From: CAZLIC01 sp964559535
GTDB taxonomy: Bacteria; Pseudomonadota; Alphaproteobacteria; Rhodobacterales; Rhodobacteraceae
Direction: 5' to 3'
Assembly: GCA_964559535.1 (NCBI GenBank)
Contig: CAZLIC010000090.1
Coordinates: 1 to 16,431 of the forward strand
Length of the DNA stretch: 16,431 nucleotides
In this document: positions 1 through 8,102 of the stretch, one piece after another
How the letters are laid out: each line of letters starts with the position of its first letter
Position numbering within the stretch: position 1 is the first letter of the stretch
Notes under the pieces: generated by a model
The model's input: only the letters and a program-made list of their open reading frames with translations
Database searches by the model: none
Told to the model about the DNA's origin: nothing
Position numbers and translations under genes: made by a program

Positions 1-1211
1 CCTACTGGGCCTTCATGCTGTCGGACGGCGCGCTGCGGATGCTGGTGCTGCTGCACTTCAACAGCCTGGGGTTCACCCCGGTGCAGCTGGCCTGGCTGTT
101 CCTGCTGTACGAGGTGGCAGGGATCGTGACCAACCTGGCCGCCGGGTGGCTGGCGGCGCGGTTCGGGCTGGCTGCCACGCTGTATGGCGGGTTGGCGCTG
201 CAGATCGGCGCGCTGGTGGCGCTGGCGCAACTGGACCCGGGCTGGGGCATTGCCGCCTCGGTTGCCTTCGTGATGGCGGTTCAGGGCGTGTCGGGGGTGG
301 CCAAGGACCTGGCCAAGATGTCGTCGAAGTCGGCGGTCAAGCTGTTGGCGCCCGCGCAGGACGGCGGGCTGTTCCGCTGGGTGGCGCTGCTGACCGGATC
401 GAAGAACGCTGTGAAGGGGTTGGGCTTTTTCCTTGGGGCGGCGCTGCTGGCGCTGGCGGGGTTCCAGGCGGCGGTCTGGGGCATGGCGGGAGTGCTGGCG
501 GTGATCCTGACCGCCGTGGTGCTGTTCCTGCCCGCCGGACTGCCGGGGCAGATGAAGTCGGAAGAGGCCTGGGGTGGCTGGCGGTCCAAGGACGTTCGGG
601 TGAACCAGCTGTCGCTGGCGCGCCTGTTCCTGTTCGGCGCGCGCGACGTGTGGTTCGTGGTGGGGGTGCCGGTGTATTTCCAGTCGGTACTGTCGGACGG
701 CACGGCAGAGGGGCGGCGCGAGGCGTTTTTCCTGATCGGCGGGTTTCTGGCGCTGTGGATCATCGCCTATGGCGCGGTGCAGGCCATGGTACCGCGCCTG
801 CTGGGCGCCAAGGGCCAGCCCGAGGCCGAGACGGTGCGCAAGGCGGTGTGGTGGGCGGGCCTGCTGGTGCCGATTCCGTTCCTGCTGGCGGCGGCGGCCT
901 GGGGGGCAGGCGCCCCGGCCGGCTGGCTGACGGCCACGCTGGTGGGCGGCCTTTTGCTGTTCGGCTTTGTGTTTGCGGTGAATTCCTCGGTGCATTCCTA
1001 CCTGATCCTGGCCTTCGGATCGGCCGAGCGCATCACGCGGGATGTGGGGTTCTACTACATGGCCAATGCGGCCGGGCGGCTGACGGGCACGCTGTTGTCG
1101 GGGCTGAGCTTCCAGCTGGGTGGCCTGCCGCTGTGCCTGGCCACGGCGGGCATGATGGCGCTGGCCAGCTGGGTTGCGGCGCGGCGGTTGATGCAGCCGA
1201 CAGGGGCCTAG
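1..1211 (+). CDS. arsJ: ArsJ-like organoarsenical-efflux MFS transporter (5' end outside window)
   Basis: This is a polytopic inner-membrane protein of the major facilitator superfamily. The frame is open from base 3 and reads YWAFMLSDGALRML, so the ATG at 15 is internal and only a short N-terminus is missing; about 402 residues are present, close to full family length. ArsJ landmarks are visible: the YWAF-DGALRMLV-LHF opening, KDLAKMSSKSAVKLL (97-111 counted from the ATG at 15) and TGSKNAVKG-GFFLG (127-140). Known ArsJ proteins export 1-arseno-3-phosphoglycerate, made from arsenate by a partner GAPDH, and so give arsenate resistance. That partner, usually adjacent, would lie upstream outside the window. 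The gene ends convergently, with its TAG sharing CTAG with the TAG of the minus-strand gene. A generic MFS exporter is the alternative, but the opening and SSKS-TGSKN motifs favour ArsJ. Confidence 0.88.
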   Translation, partial: YWAFMLSDGALRMLVLLHFNSLGFTPVQLAWLFLLYEVAGIVTNLAAGWLAARFGLAATLYGGLALQIGALVALAQLDPGWGIAASVAFVMAVQGVSGVAKDLAKMSSKSAVKLLAPAQDGGLFRWVALLTGSKNAVKGLGFFLGAALLALAGFQAAVWGMAGVLAVILTAVVLFLPAGLPGQMKSEEAWGGWRSKDVRVNQLSLARLFLFGARDVWFVVGVPVYFQSVLSDGTAEGRREAFFLIGGFLALWIIAYGAVQAMVPRLLGAKGQPEAETVRKAVWWAGLLVPIPFLLAAAAWGAGAPAGWLTATLVGGLLLFGFVFAVNSSVHSYLILAFGSAERITRDVGFYYMANAAGRLTGTLLSGLSFQLGGLPLCLATAGMMALASWVAARRLMQPTGA

Positions 1212-2320
1212 GCAGGCAGCGCGCGCACGCTGCCCACCGGCACCGCCCCTGCCCCGCGGGCCGAGGCGATGGCGGCAAAGGCCAGCGCCAGGCTGTGCAG
1301 GTTGCCCGCCGCGCCGTTCAGCGGTTCGCGCCCGTCCTCGATGGCCGACAGAAGCTCGCCCATGGCGCCGCGGAAGCCGTCGTTGAACCACTGGCCCTGC
1401 AGCACCGGGCGGGCCCGTCCTGCGGCGATGGTCAGCGTGACGGACTGCTGCCCAAGGTCGGGCCCGTCGCTTTGCAGCGACCCCAGCGTGCCGCCGATGA
1501 AGGTGGTGTCGCGCGGGCCGAAGGGGGTGGCGCCGTCGAACACCAGCGAGGCCTGCCCGCCGTCCAGCGTGACCAGCGCCTGCGCCAGCAGGGGCACGCG
1601 CGCCGTCTGGCCGCGCGCCGTGGCGCGGGTGGCCACCACCGTTTGCGCCCGGTTGCCCACGATGCTGGACAGGAAATCGAACCAGTGGATCGCGAAATCG
1701 TACAGGATCAGATCGGGGACGGTTTCGAACGGGGTGCCGGCGATCCAGCCGTGGTTCCAGTGGAGGCTGGCGTGCACCCCCGTCACCTGCCCCACCAGCC
1801 CGGCGCGCACGGCCTCTCGCAGGAAGGCCAGATGCGGCGCCCAGCGGCCGTTCTGGTTGACCGCCAACCGCACCCCGTTGGCCTGCGCCAGCGCCACCAT
1901 CCGTTCGCCGGTGTCCAGATCCAGCACGAAGGGCTTTTGCGACAGCACATGCTTGCCCGCCTGCAAGGCGGCCTCGATCAGCGGCAGACGGTCGGCCGGG
2001 TGGGGGGTGATGTCCAGCACGTCGATGGCGGGGTCGGACAGGACCGAGGCGAAATCGTCGGTGACGCGGGCGTCGGGAAAGAACTCGGCGGCGCGGGCCT
2101 GTGCGTGGGCCCGTGTGCGGCTGCAGATCACCGCCACGTCCCACCCGGCGGTGCGGTAGGCATCGAGATGCGCTGCGGCAATGCCACCCGCCCCCACCAG
2201 CGCAATGCGCGGGCGCCAGGACCGCGGCGCCGGGGGTTGCCAGGGCAGGTCGGGCACGGGAATTTCAGCCAGGGCCGCCGTGCGCAGGGCATAGGTGTCT
2301 TGGGACGGTGTCTCGGTCAT
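1208..2320 (-). CDS. Gfo/Idh/MocA family oxidoreductase (last gene of the operon)
   Basis: Predicted 370-residue NAD(P)-dependent cytoplasmic dehydrogenase acting on a sugar, cyclitol or similar polyol. The Rossmann motif GAGGIA is at residues 43-48, unusually far in because of a proline-rich extension of about 38 residues. The catalytic-lysine motif is QKP (128-130, Lys129) where most family members have EKP. The C-terminal domain carries DFAIH (Asp208, His212), the family's typical Asp/His pair, followed by WFDF. The ATG at 2320 is preferred because it overlaps the TGA of the upstream gene by 4 nt (ATGA), implying translational coupling. The 3' end overlaps arsJ convergently by 4 nt. The substrate is unknown; a 1,5-anhydro-sugar, inositol or keto-sugar reductase are all possible within this superfamily. 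Confidence 0.9.
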   Translation of the reverse strand: MTETPSQDTYALRTAALAEIPVPDLPWQPPAPRSWRPRIALVGAGGIAAAHLDAYRTAGWDVAVICSRTRAHAQARAAEFFPDARVTDDFASVLSDPAIDVLDITPHPADRLPLIEAALQAGKHVLSQKPFVLDLDTGERMVALAQANGVRLAVNQNGRWAPHLAFLREAVRAGLVGQVTGVHASLHWNHGWIAGTPFETVPDLILYDFAIHWFDFLSSIVGNRAQTVVATRATARGQTARVPLLAQALVTLDGGQASLVFDGATPFGPRDTTFIGGTLGSLQSDGPDLGQQSVTLTIAAGRARPVLQGQWFNDGFRGAMGELLSAIEDGREPLNGAAGNLHSLALAFAAIASARGAGAVPVGSVRALPA

Positions 2321-3387
2321 GGCAGCAGCGCCAGCGTGCGTTTTTCGCGGGCCGACTGCACGGCGGTGTCGACGATGCGCTGCCCGACCAGCGACGTTTC
2401 GGGCGACAAGGGACCGGTGATGGGCGCGCCGCTGCGGATGCAGCCGATGACGTAGTCGATGGCGTTCTGCGCGCCCTGCGGCAGCGGTTCGGCCGCCACC
2501 GGGTGCGGCTGGGGCCGTGCGCGGGTTTGCACCATTACATGATCCGCATAGTCGGGGCTGGCGATGGTGCCGTCGGTGCCCACGAAGACAAAGCCGCAGG
2601 TCGGCTGCGGCTGGATCGTCCAGGGGTCGGTAAAGGTGCCCCAGCGGGTTTCCATGCGCGACAGCCCGCGGGCATAGCGGCACACCGCGATGGCGTGCTG
2701 GTCCACTTCGATGCCCGGGGTTTCGTCGACCACGCAGGTCACTTCCAGCGGCGCCGCGCCGTCCATGTACCAGGTGCCCAGCGTGGCCCCGTAGCCCAGA
2801 TAATCCCGCAGGCTGCCGCCGCCCGAGGCCGCCTCGTACCACCACGAGCCGGGCTTCTGCCGCTCCACCTCGGCGGGCGAGACTTCAACCTTGTCGGCCA
2901 GGTGGTACAGCGGGCCGCGGTTGCCGTCGTAGAAATGCACCTCGGTCAGGTCGCCGATGGTGCCCTGTGCGATCAGCCGTTTGGCGGTGGCGTGCGAGGC
3001 GACCCATGCGAGCGGCCAGTTGATGGCCAGAAGCCGCCCCTGCATGGCGGCGATCATGGCCCGCGCATCGGCGGCCGAGGCGGCAAAGGGCTTTTCCACG
3101 AACACATGGCAACCATGGGCGGCCAGGCGGCGGGTGTAATCGGCATGCGTGGCGGGGGCCGAGCAGAGGATGGCAAGGTCGGGCCTTGCGGTGTCCAGGC
3201 AGGCGTCAAGGTCGGTGAAGACGCGGTCTTCGGGGATGCCGAAGGCCGACACGGCGGCCTGCATGCGGCTGCGGTCGGGGTCGTAGATGCCGGTCAGTTC
3301 GGCGTCGGGGTGGGCCGCGACCATGCGCAACAGGTCGCCCATGTGCATGTGGTCGAAGCTGATCCCGGCGATGCGGATTTTCTCCAT
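2317..3387 (-). CDS. Gfo/Idh/MocA family oxidoreductase, variant nucleotide-binding loop
   Basis: Predicted 356-residue dehydrogenase. The N-terminus reads KIRIAGISFDHMHMGDLL, so the first strand is followed by GISFDHMH rather than the usual GxGxxG/A loop; this is a known variant within the superfamily. The EKP motif (98-100, Lys99) and the substrate-domain segment GGGSLRDYLGYGATLGTWY (189-207) are intact. The start at 3387 has a clear ribosome binding site (AAGGGGG about 6-7 nt upstream on the minus strand). The gene follows the permease gene by 12 nt and overlaps the next oxidoreductase by 4 nt, so it belongs to the transporter operon. Being co-transcribed with an importer, it most likely acts on the imported compound or its first product. 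Confidence 0.9.
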   Translation of the reverse strand: MEKIRIAGISFDHMHMGDLLRMVAAHPDAELTGIYDPDRSRMQAAVSAFGIPEDRVFTDLDACLDTARPDLAILCSAPATHADYTRRLAAHGCHVFVEKPFAASAADARAMIAAMQGRLLAINWPLAWVASHATAKRLIAQGTIGDLTEVHFYDGNRGPLYHLADKVEVSPAEVERQKPGSWWYEAASGGGSLRDYLGYGATLGTWYMDGAAPLEVTCVVDETPGIEVDQHAIAVCRYARGLSRMETRWGTFTDPWTIQPQPTCGFVFVGTDGTIASPDYADHVMVQTRARPQPHPVAAEPLPQGAQNAIDYVIGCIRSGAPITGPLSPETSLVGQRIVDTAVQSAREKRTLALLP

Positions 3388-3399
3388 GGCGTGCCCCCT

Positions 3400-4370
<971 letters not shown>

Positions 4371-4374
<4 letters not shown>

Positions 4375-5333
4375 CTGCGCCCCCTTGCGGCCAGAAGGCC
4401 GCCCAGCATTACCACCACCACCATGATCGTGCCCTCGATGATTGTCGTCACGTTCGGATCGACGGCCAGAAGCGTCAGGTCCAGCCGCACCAGCCGCAGG
4501 ATGAAGACGGCAATGATGGGGCCCAGAAGGCCGCCGCGACCGCCGCCCAGCACCACGCCCCCCAGAACCACCGCCGCCACCGAGGCCAGAAGGTAGGGGC
4601 CGGGGATCGGCTCGCCGATCCCCGTGCTCATGGTCAGGGCAAGGCCGCCCATCGCGGCGAACAGGCCGGCGATGGCATAAGCCGCCACCCGCGTGGACGC
4701 GATGTTCACCCCCGACCGGAAGGCAGCCAGCGGGTCGCTGCCCAGCGCATAGATCGACAGGCCGAGCTTGGACCGGCGCAGCGGCACCCAGACGATGGCC
4801 AGCGCGACGGCCAGCGTCACCACGCTGCGGGGCATCCAGACCGTCCAGGCCTCGGGAACGCCGGGCAGCACCAGCCCGCCCAGGATCAGGCTGCGCAGCG
4901 CCGGGTCGGCGCCGCCACCCGGTGCGTTCAGGATCAGCAGCGCCACGCCCTCCCACACGAACAGCATGGCCAGCGTGACCACGATGTCGGGCACCCGCGT
5001 GAGAACGATCAGCAGCCCGTTCAGCGCGCCCATGGCGAGCCCCATGGCCAGCACCAGCAGGACCACCAGCCCGGTGTTCACGCCCTGGTCCATCATCACC
5101 GCGGCCGACACGCTGGCCACCGCCATCATCGCGCCCACCGACAGGTCCACCCCGCCCGCCACCACCACCACCACCTGCGCCGCCGTGGCAAAGGCAAAGG
5201 GCAGCGCAGACCGGCCCAGCGAATCCAGCCCGGTGGCGCCGAAGCCGGGCTGGATGATCTTGGTGGCCACCAGCAGCACGGCCAGCATGGCCAGCAGCCC
5301 CAGGATCCAGCCGTTGCGCCGCGCCCAGGTCAT
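4371..5333 (-). CDS. ABC sugar transporter permease, RbsC-type (first of two)
   Basis: Predicted 320-residue integral membrane permease, paralogous to its downstream neighbour. Landmarks are GGVDLSVG (about residue 61-68, after a run of valines), the segment SKLGLSIYALGSDPLAAFRSG, and a glycine-rich stretch LGGGRGGLLGP toward the C-terminus. The ATG at 5333 overlaps the ATPase stop by 4 nt, and its own stop overlaps the next permease start by 4 nt, so ATPase and both permeases are translationally coupled. Two non-identical permeases imply a heterodimeric channel, as in several alphaproteobacterial carbohydrate (CUT2) importers. Confidence 0.93.
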
Positions 5334-6814
5334 GCGGGTGCACCTGTCAGCCCGTAGGCCGCGCGCATCAGCACGGCGTCGCTGGCATCGGCGGCATCGA
5401 TCACGTCCACCACGCGGCCGTTGAAGATGACCACCGCGCGGTCGCAGGCCAGCCGCACCTCGGCCAGTTCCGAGGTGTAGAACAGCACCAGCGCGCCCTT
5501 GGCCGCCAGTTCGCGCACCAGGGGGTAGATCTGCCGCTTGGTGCGCACGTCGATGCCGCGGGTGGGGTCGAACAGCAGCAACGTTTCCACTCCGGTGGCC
5601 AGCCAGCGGCCGATGGTGACCTTCTGCTGGTTCCCGCCCGACAGCCGCCGCACCTCGCCCTGCGCCCGCGTGTCGATCTGCAGCCGTTCGATGGCCTCGG
5701 CCACCCGTGCCGATTCGCGCCGCCGATTGACCGGCCCCCAGGAGGCCACGCGCGCCGAAAACGGCAGCGCGATGTTGTCGCGCACCGACTGCTGCATCAT
5801 CAGCGCATCGGCCCGGTTGCCCGGCACGAGGGTATGGCCCGCGCGGATGGCGTCGGCGGGGTGGGCGAAGGCGGCGGGGGCGCCGTCGATCTGAAATCCG
5901 CCGCGGTCGGGGCGGCGGAAACCGGCCAGCACCTCGAACAGCTCATCCTGGCCCTGCCCTTCCAGCGCCACGATGCCCAGCACCTCGCCGCGCCGCGCCT
6001 CGAAGCTGACATCGGCCAGCTTGCGCCCGGCGCCCAGGCCCTGCACGCGCAGCCGCGGCGTGCCGCCCGCCGCGGCAACCTGCGCACGCGCCGCGCCCGC
6101 GGCACCGATGCGGCCGCCCAGCATCATCTCGATGATCTCGTCCTCGACCCCCGGCGCGATGGTCAGCGACCCCACGGTGCGCCCGTCGCGCAGCACGGTG
6201 GCGCGGTTGCAGACTTCGGCGATTTCGGCGAACCGGTGCGAGACGTAGACAACCGAGGTGCCCGCGTCGGCCTGCGCCCGCACCACCTGCAGCACGCGGC
6301 GCACCATGTCGGCGGGCAGGGCCGCGGTCATTTCGTCCAGCAGCAGCACATCGGGCTTGCCCGCCAGCGCGCGCGCCAGATCGACCACGCGCATGGAGGC
6401 CAGCGGCAGGTTTCCCGCCGGTTCATCCAGCCGCAGCCCCGGCACGCCCAGCGCATCGGCCCAGTGCAGGAAGGCATCGGCAGGGGTGTTGCCCAGACGC
6501 AGGTTGTCGTGCAGGTCAAGGTCGGGGATCAGCGAGGGTTCCTGGTAGACCGGGATCAGGCCCGAGGCGCGCGCCGCCGCGGGCGTGGCCGTCCGCCGCG
6601 GCACGCCCTGGATGCGGATCAGCCCGGCATCGGGGCGCAGCGCGCCGGTCAGGATTTTCACGAAGGTGGACTTGCCCGCGCCGTTGGCCCCCATCAGCGC
6701 CACGACCTCGCCGCGCGCCACCTGCAGCGCGGCATCGGTCAGCGCCACCACGGCACCGTATCGCTTGGCCACGCCGGTGGCGTCCAGCGCCAGCGCGCTT
6801 GCCTTGGCTGTCAT
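5330..6814 (-). CDS. ABC sugar transporter ATP-binding protein, two fused nucleotide-binding domains (RbsA/MglA-type)
   Basis: Predicted 494-residue cytoplasmic ATPase with two tandem nucleotide-binding domains, normal length for RbsA/MglA proteins. Domain 1 has an intact Walker A (GANGAGKS, 42-49), Walker B Asp160-Glu161 in LLLDEMTAAL, and H-loop His193, but its signature segment reads LPLASM (136-141) instead of LSxGxQ. Domain 2 has a Walker A-like loop without the lysine (ALEGQGQDE, 283-291), a good signature LSGGNQQ (391-397), and FDPTRGID (415-422) in place of DEPTRGID. The canonical elements thus combine into one active site: Walker A of domain 1 with the signature of domain 2. The degenerate second Walker A is usual for the family; the weak first signature is more extreme. 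It energises the two permeases encoded immediately downstream. Confidence 0.95.
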   Translation of the reverse strand: MTAKASALALDATGVAKRYGAVVALTDAALQVARGEVVALMGANGAGKSTFVKILTGALRPDAGLIRIQGVPRRTATPAAARASGLIPVYQEPSLIPDLDLHDNLRLGNTPADAFLHWADALGVPGLRLDEPAGNLPLASMRVVDLARALAGKPDVLLLDEMTAALPADMVRRVLQVVRAQADAGTSVVYVSHRFAEIAEVCNRATVLRDGRTVGSLTIAPGVEDEIIEMMLGGRIGAAGAARAQVAAAGGTPRLRVQGLGAGRKLADVSFEARRGEVLGIVALEGQGQDELFEVLAGFRRPDRGGFQIDGAPAAFAHPADAIRAGHTLVPGNRADALMMQQSVRDNIALPFSARVASWGPVNRRRESARVAEAIERLQIDTRAQGEVRRLSGGNQQKVTIGRWLATGVETLLLFDPTRGIDVRTKRQIYPLVRELAAKGALVLFYTSELAEVRLACDRAVVIFNGRVVDVIDAADASDAVLMRAAYGLTGAPA

Positions 6815-6843
6815 CCTGGGTCCGATCCGCGGGAATGGCGGCC

Positions 6844-6860
6844 CCCGGCCTGTGGCCGGG
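6844..6860 (-). promoter_or_regulatory. GC-rich hairpin between binding-protein and ATPase genes
   Basis: The sequence CCCGGCC-TGT-GGCCGGG forms a perfect 7-bp stem with a 3-nt loop in the 75-nt gap between the binding-protein stop and the ATPase start. No T-tract follows on either strand, so it is unlikely to be a simple intrinsic terminator. Such hairpins after binding-protein genes commonly protect the upstream mRNA or attenuate read-through, giving an excess of binding protein over membrane components. The structure is seen in the sequence; the role is inferred. Confidence 0.6.
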
Positions 6861-6889
6861 AGCCTGCCGTTGGCAAAAGCGGGCGGGGC

Positions 6890-7906
6890 TTATTCGCCCG
6901 GGCCCTTGCAGGCGATGATCTGGTCCATGCTGTAGTCGGTCCAGCCGGGGATCGACACCGACACCGGCCATTCCGGATCAAGGTTGGGGTTCTGCGCACC
7001 GGCGATCAGCGCCTTGCCTTCATCGGTGTTGCTGGCCCAGAGCGAGGGGTTCACCAGCACCGTCTTTTCGGCCGGGGCCTGCCCGTCCAGCACCTGCAGC
7101 GCCACGGTGATGCCCGCGCCGCCAATCGAGCCGGGGTTCGTCACCGCCGCGCCCACCAGCCCCGGCACGTTGGCCAGCTGGCCCACGAAGCCCGCGTTGT
7201 CGGCGCCGACAATCGGCACCAGGGGCGCGCCGCTTTCGACGAAGGCATCGACGATCACGTTGTCGATGCCGCTGGTCCAGACGCCTTCGAACGGAATGCC
7301 GGTGGCCAGAAAGTCCAGCATCTGCTGCTTGCCCTGGTCCTGCTGCCAGCCGGTGAACACCTCGTGCGCGACCTTCACGTCGGGGAATTCGGCCAGCGCG
7401 CGCTTGAAGCCCTTGTCGCGGTCATTGTCGGCGCCGGCGCCGGCGGCGCCGCGCATGTAGACGACCGACCCCTTGCCGCCCATGGTTTCGAACAGCCATT
7501 TGGCACCGATGTAGGCGTATTCCTCCTGGTTGTTCGACACGATGTAGGCGGACGGCTCGGTCACCGCCTGGTCGACTGCCACCACCACGATGCCCGCGTC
7601 CGTTGCGGCCTTGATGGCGTCATTCACGCCTTCGGCGTTGGCCGGGTTGATGACGATGGCATTCACCCCCGCCTCGATCAGGTTGCGGATGTCCTCGCCC
7701 TGGCCCGAAGCGTCAGTGTTGCGGTGCGCGATGTTCAGCGAGGCGACCTTGCCCGAGGCCAGCGCCTGCGCCTTCATCGCGCAGACCATTTCCTCGCGCC
7801 AGCCGTTGCCCTGCACGGTGTTCGAGATGCCGATCTTGTAGCCTTCGGCCAGTGCCATGCCGCCCGTGGCGAGGGTGAGCGCGGTTCCCAGAAGCAGTTT
7901 TCTCAT
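6890..7906 (-). CDS. Periplasmic sugar-binding protein of ABC transporter (Peripla_BP_4 / ribose-binding type)
   Basis: Predicted 338-residue secreted binding protein. A Sec signal peptide is clear: MRKLLLG, a hydrophobic core, and cleavage expected after ALA at residue 20. There is no lipobox, so the protein should be soluble in the periplasm. The mature part has the type I fold pattern seen in ribose/galactose-binding proteins, including NLIEAGVNAIVINPA, GIVVVAVDQAV and VPIVGADNAGF segments. It has two cysteines (Cys42 and Cys333), near the two ends, which could form a disulfide. The start at 7906 has an excellent ribosome binding site (GGGAGGAT, about 5 nt upstream). It is the first gene of the transporter cluster, follows a 196-nt non-coding gap and is separated from the ATPase by a hairpin. 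Ligand unknown: a pentose, hexose, polyol or cyclitol is plausible. Confidence 0.93.
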   Translation of the reverse strand: MRKLLLGTALTLATGGMALAEGYKIGISNTVQGNGWREEMVCAMKAQALASGKVASLNIAHRNTDASGQGEDIRNLIEAGVNAIVINPANAEGVNDAIKAATDAGIVVVAVDQAVTEPSAYIVSNNQEEYAYIGAKWLFETMGGKGSVVYMRGAAGAGADNDRDKGFKRALAEFPDVKVAHEVFTGWQQDQGKQQMLDFLATGIPFEGVWTSGIDNVIVDAFVESGAPLVPIVGADNAGFVGQLANVPGLVGAAVTNPGSIGGAGITVALQVLDGQAPAEKTVLVNPSLWASNTDEGKALIAGAQNPNLDPEWPVSVSIPGWTDYSMDQIIACKGPGE

Positions 7907-8102
7907 GTTGATCCTCCCGATCAGTTGGTCTTCGTGGTGTCGTACGGCGGCAATGCGCCGTTGCCCATGCACCGCGAGGCGCTGTTCCGGTTCGGTCCGG
8001 AATCGGCGGGCGGGCGGCATCATCGGGCCGTTCCCCTGCGGTGTACATCTTTTCCTGGGCCTGGTACGGTGCGGCATGCATTCTGTCGGCCCATTTGCCC
8101 GG
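7907..8102 (-). promoter_or_regulatory. 196-nt non-coding region, likely promoter of the transporter operon
   Basis: This is the largest gap in the window. It lies upstream of the binding-protein gene and downstream of the isomerase stop. It holds a ribosome binding site next to 7906, an 18-bp inverted repeat at 7985-8002 annotated separately, and AT-richer patches near 8044-8056 and 8075-8098. I could not identify a convincing -35/-10 pair, nor an intrinsic terminator with a T-tract for the upstream isomerase gene. Position and length suggest a transporter promoter, perhaps in addition to read-through from upstream. Confidence 0.5.
7985..8002. promoter_or_regulatory. Candidate operator: inverted repeat TTCCGG-N6-CCGGAA
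   Basis: The arms TTCCGG (7985-7990) and CCGGAA (7997-8002) are perfect inverted repeats separated by six bases. The repeat lies about 80-95 nt upstream of the binding-protein start, a suitable place for a regulator site. Two regulators, RpiR-type and LacI-type, are encoded upstream on the same strand, and either could bind it. No second copy was found in the other two non-coding gaps. Assignment as an operator is inference. Confidence 0.45.

Noticed and set aside
146..2455. Long open frame on the plus strand (about 770 codons) crossing arsJ and the first oxidoreductase
   Set aside because: Its product is low-complexity Gly/Arg/Ala-rich and it runs out of frame through arsJ and antisense to an oxidoreductase gene with clear family motifs. 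Such frames are a GC-rich artefact.
7907..8081. Extended N-terminus for the first binding protein, or a small separate gene
   Set aside because: The ATG at 7906 is followed directly by a proper signal peptide and preceded by GGGAGGAT; the extra residues would bury the signal.
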